DNA of 32,869 bases. Source: CAYMUN01 sp964440265. GTDB taxonomy: Bacteria > Patescibacteriota > Saccharimonadia > Saccharimonadales > UBA4665. Where the stretch lies: positions 1 to 32,869 of the forward strand of contig CAYTRU010000004.1 in NCBI GenBank assembly GCA_964440265.1, read 5' to 3'. Below, one piece after another: positions 1 through 8,192 of the stretch; the first letter of the stretch is position 1, and each line of letters opens with the position of its first letter. Made by a program: the position numbers and the translations under genes. Below the pieces are notes generated by a model. The model was given only the letters and a program-made list of their open reading frames with translations, was not told the origin of the DNA and did no database searches.

Positions 1-2
1 TC

Positions 3-563
3 GAAGGTGCTTTTGCATATGGTAAATTAAAAGGTGAGAAGGGCGTGCACCGGTTGGTAAGCTTGAGTCCATTCAATGCCGATAATTTGCGCCAAACCAG
101 ATTTGACAAAGTCCAAATCATGCCCAAAATCGACAAACCGGAAGACCTCGAAATCGACGAAAAAGACCTCAAAATCGACGTCTATCGCAGTGGCGGCCAC
201 GGCGGCCAAAGCGTCAATACCACCGATTCGGCTGTCCGTATCACTCATCTGCCGACCGGTCTGAGTGTCGCTATTCAAAATGAACGTAGCCAGCTGCAAA
301 ACAAAGAAACTGCTCTCACTATTATCAGATCTCGTCTCGCCCAGCTGCAACTAGAACAGCACAAAGAAACCCTGAGCGAGCTGAAAGGCCCCAACCAATC
401 GGCCGAATGGGGCAACCAGATTCGCAGCTACGTCCTGCATCCTTACAAGCAGGTCAAAGATCTCCGCACTCGCTACGAAACCAGCAACCCCGACGCCGTG
501 CTAGACGGCGACCTTGACCCGCTCATCAATGCCTATCTTGAGTATTCCCTCAGTAGCAATTAA
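3..563 (+). CDS. prfB: Peptide chain release factor 2, 3' part (5' end outside window)
   Basis: Release factor 2 recognises UAA and UGA stop codons and triggers peptidyl-tRNA hydrolysis on the ribosome. The frame is open from base 3, so the gene enters from the left edge; the GTG at 45 is internal. The segment carries the class I factor core: a KGEKGVHRL stretch just before the GTG, then the catalytic GGQ at 201-209 within GGHGGQSVN, followed by AVRITHLPTG. The C-terminal helices end with a normal TAA. GVHRLV and SPF with the MPKI strand favour RF2 over RF1. Having RF2 argues that UGA is a stop here, unlike Gracilibacteria. The upstream domain and any programmed frameshift lie outside the window. 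Confidence 0.93.
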   Translation, partial: EGAFAYGKLKGEKGVHRLVSLSPFNADNLRQTRFDKVQIMPKIDKPEDLEIDEKDLKIDVYRSGGHGGQSVNTTDSAVRITHLPTGLSVAIQNERSQLQNKETALTIIRSRLAQLQLEQHKETLSELKGPNQSAEWGNQIRSYVLHPYKQVKDLRTRYETSNPDAVLDGDLDPLINAYLEYSLSSN

Positions 564-645
564 GCTAGCCGACAGAGAGTAGGTGTATTTTGATAGATGC
601 CGTACGCGCTTTCGTGGTGTGATAATGAACATTTCTCGAACGTCT

Positions 646-664
646 TATAGCACGGTGCTATAAT
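646..664 (+). promoter_or_regulatory. ftsE promoter with palindrome over the -10
   Basis: An extended -10 (TGC then TATAAT at 659-664) ends 8 nt before the ftsE ATG. A perfect dyad, TATAGCAC - G - GTGCTATA (646-662), overlaps it. No convincing -35 is seen. The placement predicts a leaderless transcript. The dyad could be an operator; that is inference. Confidence 0.6.
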
Positions 665-672
665 AGACCGTA

Positions 673-1356
673 ATGATACTTTTGGATCGGGTGACCAAGA
701 AATATGTGCGGACGACGGGAGCAGCCCTCGAACGTATTACGCTGCATGTCGAACCGAAGGAGTTTGTGATTGTGGTAGGACAGAGTGGTGCCGGCAAAAC
801 CACCTTGCTGCGACTACTGACACGCGAGGAACGACCCACTTCCGGCAAGATTATCATTGGCGGTATTGATTATGACAAACTGAAAGACAAGGACATTCCA
901 CTGCTCCGACGTAAGATCGGCGTCGTCTTTCAAGATTTTAAATTGTTGCCCAATAAAAACGTCTTTGAAAATGTAGCCTACGCCCTAGAAATAGTCGGGG
1001 TCAGTAACCGCGAGATCCGCCATACCGTGCCTAAAGTACTCGACATCGTCAACCTTAAAGGCAAAGAGAAGCGCATGCCCCGCGAGCTTAGTGGTGGGGA
1101 ACGTCAGCGGGTAGCCATTGCTCGGGCAGTAGTTCGCCAGCCCCGGATTTTAATCGCCGACGAACCGACTGGCAATCTCGACCCAAAACATGCCTGGGAT
1201 GTCATCAAAGTGCTTGAGAAGATTAATAAATATGGCACCACGGTACTGCTCACCACCCACAATCAGGACATCGTCAATAAGCTCAAACGTCGTGTCGTGA
1301 CAATCCAGGGCGGTAGAATTGTCAGCGACCGGGCTAATGCGGGTTACAAGGTATAG
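673..1356 (+). CDS. ftsE: Cell division ATP-binding protein FtsE
   Basis: FtsE is the cytoplasmic ATPase of the FtsEX complex, which couples ATP hydrolysis to activation of periplasmic or extracellular peptidoglycan hydrolases at the septum. The 227-residue protein has a complete ABC nucleotide-binding domain: Walker A GQSGAGKT at residues 36-43, Q-loop FQDFKLL near 86-92, signature LSGGERQR near 139-146, Walker B ILIADE at 159-164 and the switch His near 196 (TTHNQD). VFQDFKLLPNKNVFENV is typical of FtsE. The start is the ATG just after the -10 box, with no Shine-Dalgarno. ftsX follows after 14 nt, and a CHAP hydrolase, the likely target, comes next. Confidence 0.95.
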   Translation: MILLDRVTKKYVRTTGAALERITLHVEPKEFVIVVGQSGAGKTTLLRLLTREERPTSGKIIIGGIDYDKLKDKDIPLLRRKIGVVFQDFKLLPNKNVFENVAYALEIVGVSNREIRHTVPKVLDIVNLKGKEKRMPRELSGGERQRVAIARAVVRQPRILIADEPTGNLDPKHAWDVIKVLEKINKYGTTVLLTTHNQDIVNKLKRRVVTIQGGRIVSDRANAGYKV

Positions 1357-1370
1357 AAGTTAATCATCTT

Positions 1371-2318
1371 ATGCAACGTAAACTCATCACCTTTTGGCGC
1401 ATTATCCATACCGGCATCCTGAACTTTATGCGCAATGTGACATTGGCAATAGCTGCTATGGCGGTAATGGCGGTTACGCTGACTATTGTGCTGTTCTCGA
1501 TTATCGCCAATGCCAGCTTTGAGAACACCATTAAAGACATCACCGCTAAGGTCGATATCTCGGCTTTTCTGCTGGATACTGCCACCCCCGCGCAAACCAA
1601 ACAGCTGATAGCTGACCTCAAGCGCCAACCAAATGTCGCCCGGGTCGTTTACCTTGACAAAGCTGCCGCTAAAAAAGACTTTATCGCGCAAAATACCCGC
1701 GATGTTAACCTACCTGCAGCTATTACTCAGGTCGGCGATAACCCTATCCCTGCCACCTTGCACATCTATCCACGTGACTTAAATAAAGTGCCAGCTATAA
1801 AAGATTTTCTAACCACCCCGGCCCGTAAAGCCCTCCAGACGTCCACCTCGCCCTCTTACAGTGATACGCGTAAAGAAGCCATCGACAACATTGCTCATGC
1901 TACTAACATTCTCCGTAAAATCGGTATTATCAGCGTAGCCGTCTTCGCCATCACCTGCGTCCTGACGATTTTCAATACCATCCAGATGGCTATTTTCAAC
2001 CGCCGCGACGAGATCACCATTATGCGTTTGCTTGGGGCCAGCAGCAGTTTTGTCCGCGGCCCGTTCATCGTCGAAAGTGCTATTTATGGCCTATTGTCAG
2101 CAATCTTCTCGGTACTGATTGTGAACTCTGCTTTTCTAGCCTCCAGCAATGCCTTGCAGGCTAGCAGCTTAGGCCTGCTGGACATAAATTATGCCAGTAC
2201 GTATTTCGACAGTCACTTTTGGCAACTTTTGACTCTACAGATTGGTATTGGTATAATCATAGGCACGGCATCATCTGTCATTGCGACCCGCCGGTACTTG
2301 AAATTCAAAACGAAGTAA
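1371..2318 (+). CDS. ftsX: Cell division protein FtsX (permease-like)
   Basis: FtsX is the membrane partner of FtsE and passes its conformational change to an extracellular hydrolase. The 315-residue product has the FtsX plan: a short cytoplasmic N-terminus, TM1 around residues 22-46, a large extracellular domain of about 130 residues (50-180), then three TM segments near 185-205, 235-255 and 288-308. The RRDEITIMRLLGAS loop between TM2 and TM3 is a family hallmark. It sits 14 nt after ftsE and is probably cotranscribed. No clear Shine-Dalgarno is visible. The next gene has its own -10 box but is the natural functional partner. Confidence 0.93.
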   Translation: MQRKLITFWRIIHTGILNFMRNVTLAIAAMAVMAVTLTIVLFSIIANASFENTIKDITAKVDISAFLLDTATPAQTKQLIADLKRQPNVARVVYLDKAAAKKDFIAQNTRDVNLPAAITQVGDNPIPATLHIYPRDLNKVPAIKDFLTTPARKALQTSTSPSYSDTRKEAIDNIAHATNILRKIGIISVAVFAITCVLTIFNTIQMAIFNRRDEITIMRLLGASSSFVRGPFIVESAIYGLLSAIFSVLIVNSAFLASSNALQASSLGLLDINYASTYFDSHFWQLLTLQIGIGIIIGTASSVIATRRYLKFKTK

Positions 2319-2366
2319 TATTTACCGGATCTAGCAGTATAAGAGGGGGTAGTATTTGACTTGGCA

Positions 2367-2375
2367 TGCTATAAT
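2367..2375 (+). promoter_or_regulatory. Extended -10 for the CHAP hydrolase gene
   Basis: TGC plus TATAAT at 2370-2375 inside GGCATGCTATAATG. A transcript would begin near 2382, so the TTG at 2356 cannot be its start and the ATG at 2404 is favoured, giving a leader of about 20 nt. Confidence 0.55.
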
Positions 2376-2403
2376 GAGACTACGCATAAACAAAACAAAA
2401 ACC

Positions 2404-3528
2404 ATGCTCTACATACAACCCTTACCAAAACGATTCTATAGATTGCGCGCCGTCTTGTCGGCGCTAGCGTTGGTGGCCCTGATCAGCGGAGCCAGTATCG
2501 TCCATGCCGATCAGTACGATGATCAGATCAACGCCTTGCATGACCAAAACAGCGCTGCCCAAGGCGTGCTGAACGGACTAGAGTCCCAAGCTAGCAGCTA
2601 TGCTGACACTATCAACAGCCTGCAAGCCCAGATCAACGATGTACAGGCTAAAATTGCCGCCAACCAGGCCGAACAGGCGAGTTTGCAGCAAAAAATCGTC
2701 GAAGCTGAGAACAACATCACCCAGCAAAAAAAATACCTGAGCCAGGACATTACGGCCATGTACACAGACGGCCAACTATCGACTATCGAAGAACTTGCTA
2801 CCAGCAAAAATCTCAGCGACTATGTAGATAAGGAAGAGTACCGTATCATCGCCCAAAACAAGATAGACGGTACCATCAAGCAAATCGCCGCTTTGCAGGT
2901 AGAGCTACATCAACAAAAAACCTCCCTAGACCAGTTGGTAGAATCACAAAAGCAGCAAAATGCCCAACTAGCCAGCGCCCACGCTCAGCAGCAGCAATTA
3001 CTGTCCTACAATGAAGGTCAACAGTCGGCCTACAACCAACAGATCAGTGCCAATTCCAGCAAAATCAACGACTTACGTCAGCAACAGATTGCCGCCAACC
3101 GACGCTTTATCGGTACCAATAGCACGCCTGGCAGTGGCCCGGCTTGTGGGGGCGGCTATCCTGGGGTATGGTGCAACGCTCCACAGGACTCACTGATCGA
3201 TAGCTGGGGTATGTATAACCGCGAGTGTGTCAGCTATACGGCATTTCGTGTCGCGGCTTCCGGACGCAATATGCCCTACTGGGGCGGAGTTGGCAATGCC
3301 AACCAATGGGATGACAACGCCCGAGCGGCCGGTATTCCTGTCGATGGTACGCCAACAGCTGGTGCCGTTGCTATCAGTAATGGTGGTGCGTTTGGCCATG
3401 CCATGTACGTAGAAAGCGTGAACGGTGACGGTACCTTTAATCTCAGCCAGTACAATGCCTCGCTTGACGGCCGCTATTCCACTCGCAACGGCGTTAGCCC
3501 CGCTGGCCTAGTCTTTATTCATTTCTAG
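2404..3528 (+). CDS. Secreted coiled-coil CHAP-domain peptidoglycan hydrolase, PcsB-like
   Basis: Likely the FtsEX-activated cell-wall hydrolase (amidase or endopeptidase) acting outside the membrane during division. From ATG 2404 the product is 374 residues: a signal peptide with basic KRFYRLR, hydrophobic core 16-33 and a predicted cut after SIVHA (residue 35); a long Gln/Ala-rich coiled coil about 38-235; a short linker; and a C-terminal CHAP domain about 245-374. Cys in NRECVSYTAF (about 275) and His in FGHAMYVES (about 332) fit the catalytic pair. This architecture matches PcsB and SagA. A start at TTG 2356 would lie upstream of the -10 box. Adjacency to ftsEX supports the role; the cleaved bond is not known. 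Confidence 0.88.
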   Translation: MLYIQPLPKRFYRLRAVLSALALVALISGASIVHADQYDDQINALHDQNSAAQGVLNGLESQASSYADTINSLQAQINDVQAKIAANQAEQASLQQKIVEAENNITQQKKYLSQDITAMYTDGQLSTIEELATSKNLSDYVDKEEYRIIAQNKIDGTIKQIAALQVELHQQKTSLDQLVESQKQQNAQLASAHAQQQQLLSYNEGQQSAYNQQISANSSKINDLRQQQIAANRRFIGTNSTPGSGPACGGGYPGVWCNAPQDSLIDSWGMYNRECVSYTAFRVAASGRNMPYWGGVGNANQWDDNARAAGIPVDGTPTAGAVAISNGGAFGHAMYVESVNGDGTFNLSQYNASLDGRYSTRNGVSPAGLVFIHF

Positions 3529-3601
3529 TCCGCAAGGTGAAAACTTCATGATTATGGGTCAGATTTGAATGGCACCCAAAAAGGGGTGTTAGACTAAACC
3601 C

Positions 3602-3774
3602 ATGACGCTGCCGCTATTCGTTCCATCACGGCCTTGTACGATCAAGATTACATGGCTTTCCTGAAAGTATTTTTCTACAATCACCCGGAGCGCAACATGC
3701 AAAACGTAGCTCCCACTCTGGGTATTTACGTCAGAGATAAGTATCTAGCTGAGCACCCGGAGATCACCGAATAA
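3602..3774 (+). pseudogene. Small ORF with start out of frame (possible frameshifted gene)
   Basis: An open frame from 3604 to TAA 3774 (57 codons) reads as plausible protein, with segments such as ITALYDQDYMAFLKVFF and PTLGIYVRDKYLAEHPEI. It has no ATG at its 5' end; the first in-frame ATG is 3652, giving 40 residues. An ATG at 3602, placed 6 nt after a possible -10 (TAGACT, 3590-3595), is in another frame and stops after about 20 codons. One missing base near 3604 would join them. It could be a real indel, a sequencing error or a 40-residue gene. I do not recognise the product. It lies between the CHAP hydrolase and the S41 protease. Confidence 0.4.
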
Positions 3775-3796
3775 GCTTCGTGCTTGCGTTTACGGC

Positions 3797-3805
3797 TGCT
3801 ATAAT
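3797..3805 (+). promoter_or_regulatory. Extended -10 for the S41 protease gene
   Basis: TGC plus TATAAT at 3800-3805, ending 8 nt before ATG 3814. No clear -35 or Shine-Dalgarno. Predicts a leaderless mRNA. Confidence 0.6.
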
Positions 3806-3813
3806 AGGGCCTA

Positions 3814-5079
3814 ATGCTTAGGAAACAAAACAGGGGAGAGACAATCTTGGCTAGGCAGCCTCGCCGTGCAGTCTGGAAATGGTGGGCAGTCGGCACTGTC
3901 TCGGCGGCGCTTATGTTTATGGCTGGCTTGGCAGTAGGTTCAGGCTGGCTGATGCTTAGAGTACATCCAAAGCCGCCACCTGTTTCCGCCAATCTCCCGG
4001 CACAGCTTAATTACAATGGCGTTGATAAAGTCTATAAATCGCTCAAGGAAAATTATAATGGCAAACTGACCGAACAGCAGCTAGAAGATGGCTTAAAACA
4101 CGGCCTAGCGGAGGCTACCAAAGACCCTTACACGGTCTACTTTACTGCTAAAGAAGCCAAGGACTTCAATGATACGCTCAATAATTCCTTTAGTGGCATC
4201 GGGGCCCAGCTGGGGCAGGATGATGATGGCAATCTGGAAGTGATCGCACCGATCGACGGTCTGCCTGCCGACAAAGCCGGCCTAAAGGCCAAAGACATCG
4301 TCACCAGTATTAATGGCACCCCTACCAGTGGCTTATCAATCGATGATGCAGTCAATAAAATCCGCGGTAAAGCGGGCACCAAAGTCACCCTACAGATTGT
4401 GCGGGCCAAAAGTCAAACACTCAATCTTACCATTACCCGGGCCGACATCACGCTGCCGAGTGTCAAAACCAAGATCTTGGATGGCAACATCGGCTACATG
4501 CAAATCAGTACTTTTGCCGACGATACCTCCGACCTAGTCAAAAAGGCTGCTGCTGACTTTACGCAAAAACAAGTCAAAGGCATCGTCTTGGATCTGCGCA
4601 ATGACCCTGGTGGCTTGCTGAGTGCGGCAATCAACACTTCCAGTCTCTGGCTCCCAAGAGGTACGAAAGTACTCGACCAAAAAACCGGTTCAACCGTCGT
4701 TGATAGTAGCAAGGCGACAGGGGGGGATGTGCTAGAGGGCATACCCACGGTTATCCTCATCAATAGCGGCAGTGCTTCAGCTAGCGAAATTGTTACTGGT
4801 GCCTTGCATGACAATAAAGCAGCCTACGTCATCGGCGAGAAAAGCTACGGTAAGGGTGTGGTGCAAGATGTACTTTGTATAGATGGCCAGCGCAATTTCG
4901 ATGGTACCTGCCCAGGTGACGAGCTGAAAGTTACTGTTGCTAGCTGGTTTCGTCCGAATGGCGAAAATATCAACCACAAAGGCATCACTCCTGATAAGAC
5001 AGTTAAGCTCTCCGACAAGGATGCCAAAGCTGGCGCCGATCCCCAGCTCCAAGCTGCCCAAGACTACTTAAAGAAATAA
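3814..5079 (+). CDS. S41 family C-terminal processing peptidase (CtpA/Prc type)
   Basis: A membrane-anchored serine protease with a Ser-Lys dyad that cleaves proteins from the C-terminus in the extracytoplasmic space. The 421 residues comprise a basic N-terminus, one TM segment at about 23-47, an N-terminal helical region, a PDZ domain around 125-205 (FSGIGAQLG, GLPADKAGLKAKDIV) and the S41 catalytic domain. The nucleophile is probably Ser322 in NSGSASASEIV, with Lys347 in GEKSYGKGVVQ; the 25-residue spacing fits the Prc family. The start directly follows the -10 box. Its position next to ftsEX and a cell-wall hydrolase suggests a role in processing envelope proteins; the substrate is unknown. 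Confidence 0.92.
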   Translation: MLRKQNRGETILARQPRRAVWKWWAVGTVSAALMFMAGLAVGSGWLMLRVHPKPPPVSANLPAQLNYNGVDKVYKSLKENYNGKLTEQQLEDGLKHGLAEATKDPYTVYFTAKEAKDFNDTLNNSFSGIGAQLGQDDDGNLEVIAPIDGLPADKAGLKAKDIVTSINGTPTSGLSIDDAVNKIRGKAGTKVTLQIVRAKSQTLNLTITRADITLPSVKTKILDGNIGYMQISTFADDTSDLVKKAAADFTQKQVKGIVLDLRNDPGGLLSAAINTSSLWLPRGTKVLDQKTGSTVVDSSKATGGDVLEGIPTVILINSGSASASEIVTGALHDNKAAYVIGEKSYGKGVVQDVLCIDGQRNFDGTCPGDELKVTVASWFRPNGENINHKGITPDKTVKLSDKDAKAGADPQLQAAQDYLKK

Positions 5080-5123
5080 TCAATAATACTACCTTACAAG
5101 CGCCCGCCAACGGTATCGATTGC

Positions 5124-5151
5124 TTGATATATTCGATTTAAGTGCTATAAT
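5124..5151 (+). promoter_or_regulatory. Promoter, TTGATA-16-TATAAT
   Basis: -35 TTGATA (5124-5129), 16-bp spacer, extended -10 TATAAT (5146-5151), ATG 6 nt later at 5158. Predicts a leaderless transcript for the following orphan. Confidence 0.65.
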
Positions 5152-5157
5152 ACTAAG

Positions 5158-5910
5158 ATGCCTGCGCAAAATGAAAGTCAGCAGCCTGCCGGAAGTGGCG
5201 AAACTGGTAATCCGCCATTAAGTCTTGCGGAACAAGCTATGACGCGTGTTGAGGAGAGGTTATTAGGTCTGTTTAGTGAGTCTGAAACCGCAGATAGCTT
5301 TACGTTTCGACAAGCAGCCATTCTACTAGAAACAGATCCCGTACCATTTGTAGCAGCAACGATCGCAGAGGGAATTTACCCATCTGACTTAGCGCCTACC
5401 TTACTCGGTACTATGAATAAAGGCACAGTCCTTACGGAGCTGGCAAAATATACCTGTTCTCGTGACCAACTACTGCGGCTAAATCGCCATCCCTACATGA
5501 GAACTGAACAACCACATGTGGTATGCAGGCAGCTCGGAGTTAGCGCTGGCATGTTGGCTGAATTAGTCAACGATTTGGATATGGAACCAATGCTGCCCAA
5601 GGCTGTTATTCGTACAAGCTCTAGTGACGAGGGCGCACGTAGCGGAGCACGCTTCGACGCTGATCAGGTAGCGACTTTAGCCAAAGCCGCGGAACGCTAT
5701 GATCCCCCAGAGGGGGCAGATTTGGTCGCGGAAGCCCAGCTGCTAAAAATTGTCGCACCCGGTGTGTTAGAAGTTGTAAAGCACGAACTGCAAATTAAGG
5801 CTCATCGGTACCGTAACCGTACCCTAGGAGAGAACTCTTTATACGTAACGGCGGAACAGGCGCGACAAATAATAAAGACTATCATAGCTAACAGAGCTTC
5901 AAAAAAATAA
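5158..5910 (+). CDS. Hypothetical protein, possible repeated winged-helix DNA-binding modules
   Basis: Function not recognised. The 250-residue protein has a disordered, Gln/Gly/Pro-rich N-terminus (1-20), no signal peptide and no TM segment. Two or three segments resemble each other: FRQAAILLETDPVPFV (about 50-65), CRQLGVSAGMLAELV (about 122-136) followed by RFDADQVATLAKA, and AQLLKIVAPGVLEVVK (about 193-208) followed by SLYVTAEQARQIIKTI. The pattern of helix, turn, helix, strand, then a 'D/T-A-E-Q' helix is like MerR/excisionase winged helices, so a DNA-binding role is possible. That is inference from pattern only. The gene has its own leaderless-type promoter and lies before pyrG. Confidence 0.7.
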   Translation: MPAQNESQQPAGSGETGNPPLSLAEQAMTRVEERLLGLFSESETADSFTFRQAAILLETDPVPFVAATIAEGIYPSDLAPTLLGTMNKGTVLTELAKYTCSRDQLLRLNRHPYMRTEQPHVVCRQLGVSAGMLAELVNDLDMEPMLPKAVIRTSSSDEGARSGARFDADQVATLAKAAERYDPPEGADLVAEAQLLKIVAPGVLEVVKHELQIKAHRYRNRTLGENSLYVTAEQARQIIKTIIANRASKK

Positions 5911-5941
5911 AACTTTCTTGGCGTTTTCTGGGCAGGCAGGC

Positions 5942-5970
5942 TTGCCAGTAAGGAGTAAGTGCGGTAGGAT
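5942..5970 (+). promoter_or_regulatory. pyrG promoter, TTGCCA-17-TAGGAT
   Basis: -35 TTGCCA (5942-5947), 17-bp spacer, -10 TAGGAT (5965-5970), giving a leader of about 25 nt. AAGGAG at 5980-5985 lies 17 nt before the GTG, too far for a normal Shine-Dalgarno. Confidence 0.5.
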
Positions 5971-6002
5971 ATAACGATTAAGGAGAGGCAAGGGTAGGTG
6001 TC

Positions 6003-7616
6003 GTGGCCAAAGCGACGAAGTACGTATTTGTGACGGGTGGAGTACTTTCCGGACTTGGAAAGGGTATCACGGCCGCCTCAATCGGCAACTTACTCAAGGC
6101 CCGCGGGCTGAAGGTCAATCTCCAGAAGTGTGATCCTTACCTAAACGTCGACGCTGGTCTACTGAACCCGCGTGAGCACGGCGAGTGCTTTGTGACCAAA
6201 GACGGCGCTGAAACTGATCTCGACCTCGGCCACTACGAACGCTTTGTCGACGAGGAAATGACTTCTGCCAGCAGCCTGATGAGCGGGCGGGTGCTACTAA
6301 AGCTAATTCAGGATGAGCGGGCCGGTAAGTTCGAGGGCGATGATGTCCAGATCATCCCACACCTCACCGGTGCCATCCAGGACTGGATTATCAAGGCGGG
6401 TGAGGGCTACGATGTGCACATCGTGGAAATCGGCGGCACTGTCGGCGATTATGAGTCCTTATCGTTTGTAGAAGCTATCCGGGAACTTGGCTTGAAGGTC
6501 GGGCTACATAACTGCGCGTATGTCCATGTAGTCTATCTGCCGTACTTGGGTGCTAGTAATGAGACGAAGACCAAGCCGGCTCAAAACTCGGTACGTGAGC
6601 TGCGGGGTCTGGGTATCACGCCGGATATCTTGGTGGGTCGCAGCGAAAAACCAGCTAGCAGCGCAGCTATCAGAAAATTAAGTTTGTTCAGCGGTGTGCC
6701 TGAAACTGCCATTGCTTCGCTGCCGAACGCTCGCAGTATTTACGAGGTGCCGCTAACGCTGGAGGATACCGGCATTGCCGATGTCATTGTCGATCATCTA
6801 GGGCTCAAGGCTCAAAAACCTGATCTCAAAGATTGGCGTCAAACCGTTCGCTTGGCTACTGTTGACCACGACTGTATGCTGAAAGTTGCTTTTGTAGCCA
6901 AGTACATGGACAATACCGACACCTACATGTCTGTCTTCGAAGCCCTGAAAGCCGCTGCTTGGCATAATGATTGCAACGTGGACATCACCTGGATTGACGC
7001 TTCAGAATTCGATACTCCCGGCTCAGACATTGTGCCACACATTAAAGGTTACGACGGCATCGTTGTGCCTGGCGGTTTCGGTCAGCGCGGCTTGGAGGGT
7101 AAGATTAAGGCCGCCCAGCACGCTTTGCAAGCCAAATTGCCCTACCTCGGCTTATGCTTAGGTCTTCAGATGGCTGTTATCGCCGCTGCCCGCAACGCCG
7201 GACTGCAGGATGCTAACACCTTTGAACTGAACCCCGATACCAAGCATTTGATCATAACCACTATGGCCGGCCAACAGGACAAGCATATGACCGGCGGCAC
7301 CATGCGGCTCGGTGACTATGACTGCCAGCTCACAAAGGGCAGTCTCGCAGCTGAAACTTATGGCACCGTCAGTATTGTCGAGCGCCACCGCCACCGTGGT
7401 GAGTGCAATAATGCCTACCGTGAACAGTACGAGCAGTGGGGTATCCGCGCCACCGGTATTAACCCTGAGAACGACTTAGTAGAGATCATCGAAGGTGTAG
7501 ACCATCCCTTCCTACTGGCCAGCCAGTTCCATCCTGAGTTCAAGAGCCGCCCCAACCGGCCGCACCCCATGTTCGCTGGCTTTATCCGAGCGCTCTTGGT
7601 GGAACGCCGTAAATAG
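6003..7616 (+). CDS. pyrG: CTP synthase
   Basis: Converts UTP to CTP using ATP and glutamine, the last step of pyrimidine nucleotide synthesis. The 537 residues match the usual family length. The N-terminal synthetase domain starts with FVTGGVLSGLGKG (residues 9-21, P-loop-like) and includes QKCDPYLNVDAG and EIGGTVGD. The C-terminal class I glutamine amidotransferase domain has the oxyanion motif VVPGGFGQRG, the nucleophile Cys385 in LGLCLGLQ and the His-Glu pair in SQFHPEFKS near residue 515. GTG at 6003 gives the conserved start MAKATKYVFVTGG. It has its own promoter and no obvious operon partners. Confidence 0.97.
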   Translation: MAKATKYVFVTGGVLSGLGKGITAASIGNLLKARGLKVNLQKCDPYLNVDAGLLNPREHGECFVTKDGAETDLDLGHYERFVDEEMTSASSLMSGRVLLKLIQDERAGKFEGDDVQIIPHLTGAIQDWIIKAGEGYDVHIVEIGGTVGDYESLSFVEAIRELGLKVGLHNCAYVHVVYLPYLGASNETKTKPAQNSVRELRGLGITPDILVGRSEKPASSAAIRKLSLFSGVPETAIASLPNARSIYEVPLTLEDTGIADVIVDHLGLKAQKPDLKDWRQTVRLATVDHDCMLKVAFVAKYMDNTDTYMSVFEALKAAAWHNDCNVDITWIDASEFDTPGSDIVPHIKGYDGIVVPGGFGQRGLEGKIKAAQHALQAKLPYLGLCLGLQMAVIAAARNAGLQDANTFELNPDTKHLIITTMAGQQDKHMTGGTMRLGDYDCQLTKGSLAAETYGTVSIVERHRHRGECNNAYREQYEQWGIRATGINPENDLVEIIEGVDHPFLLASQFHPEFKSRPNRPHPMFAGFIRALLVERRK

Positions 7617-7653
7617 CTTGCCAGCCGCCGCTGCGTAGGTTACCATAATCTGT

Positions 7654-8076
7654 ATGGAACCAACTGCGACCTCGCAATCTGCAGCAGCAGTCAATTCACC
7701 GCACCCGCTAAATCGCATTTTGCTGGTCGAAGACGACGATGCGCTGGCTAGTGTCTATATCACCCGCCTGCAGGCCGAAGGCTTTGATGTCCTGCGCGTG
7801 CCCAACGGTGAAGACGCCCTGGCCGCCGCCCGAGCCTATATGCCGGATCTTGTAATACTCGATGTTATGATGCCCAAAGTTAGCGGCTTTGATGTACTGG
7901 ATATCTTACGTAATACTCCCGAAACCGCCAAACTCAAGATCATTATGCTCACCGCCCTCAACCAGGAAAGCGACCGCGAACGCGCCCGCAGCCTCGGCGC
8001 CGACGATTATCTCGTCAAATCCCAAGTCGTCATTTCCGACGTGGTCGACCGCATCCGCCATCAGCTGGCCACCTAG
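7654..8076 (+). CDS. Single-domain response regulator (receiver only)
   Basis: A phosphorylation-dependent signalling protein without an output domain, so it probably acts by protein-protein contact. The 140 residues hold an 18-residue flexible N-terminus and one intact REC domain: acidic cluster E26-D27-D28, phosphoacceptor D70 in VILDVMMP, switch T100 in IMLTA and K122 in YLVKS. All key residues are present, unlike the degenerate receiver at 20207. ATG 7654 sits a few nt after an AT-rich TACCATAAT, with no Shine-Dalgarno, which suits a leaderless start. No kinase gene is adjacent. Confidence 0.9.
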   Translation: MEPTATSQSAAAVNSPHPLNRILLVEDDDALASVYITRLQAEGFDVLRVPNGEDALAAARAYMPDLVILDVMMPKVSGFDVLDILRNTPETAKLKIIMLTALNQESDRERARSLGADDYLVKSQVVISDVVDRIRHQLAT

Positions 8077-8140
8077 CAAGCCCGAAAATCCCCTCTAGCT
8101 TCGTACAGATTAAATAATTGTTAAATTCACCCGATTCCTT

Positions 8141-8170
8141 TTGACGCGATCGGACTGGCGGGCTTATAAT
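8141..8170 (+). promoter_or_regulatory. Promoter, TTGACG-18-TATAAT, with a dyad around the -10
   Basis: -35 TTGACG (8141-8146), 18-bp spacer, -10 TATAAT (8165-8170). GGGCTT and AAGCCC flank the -10 as an inverted repeat with a 7-nt centre. The gene has an ordinary leader with AAGGAG 6 nt before its ATG. Confidence 0.7.
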
Positions 8171-8192
8171 AAAAGCCCTGAAGGAGCTGATT

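Noticed and set aside
2356..2403. TTG start extending the CHAP hydrolase by 16 residues
   Set aside because: The extension contains the -10 box at 2370-2375, and the signal peptide is properly placed from ATG 2404.
3569..3588. GGCACCC/GGGTGTT stem after the CHAP gene as a terminator
   Set aside because: Needs two G-U pairs and has no T-run; it more likely overlaps a weak promoter for the small ORF.
4494..4814. Long open frames antisense to the S41 protease and similar ones antisense to other genes
   Set aside because: They mirror strong coding genes, lack promoters and have unnatural composition.
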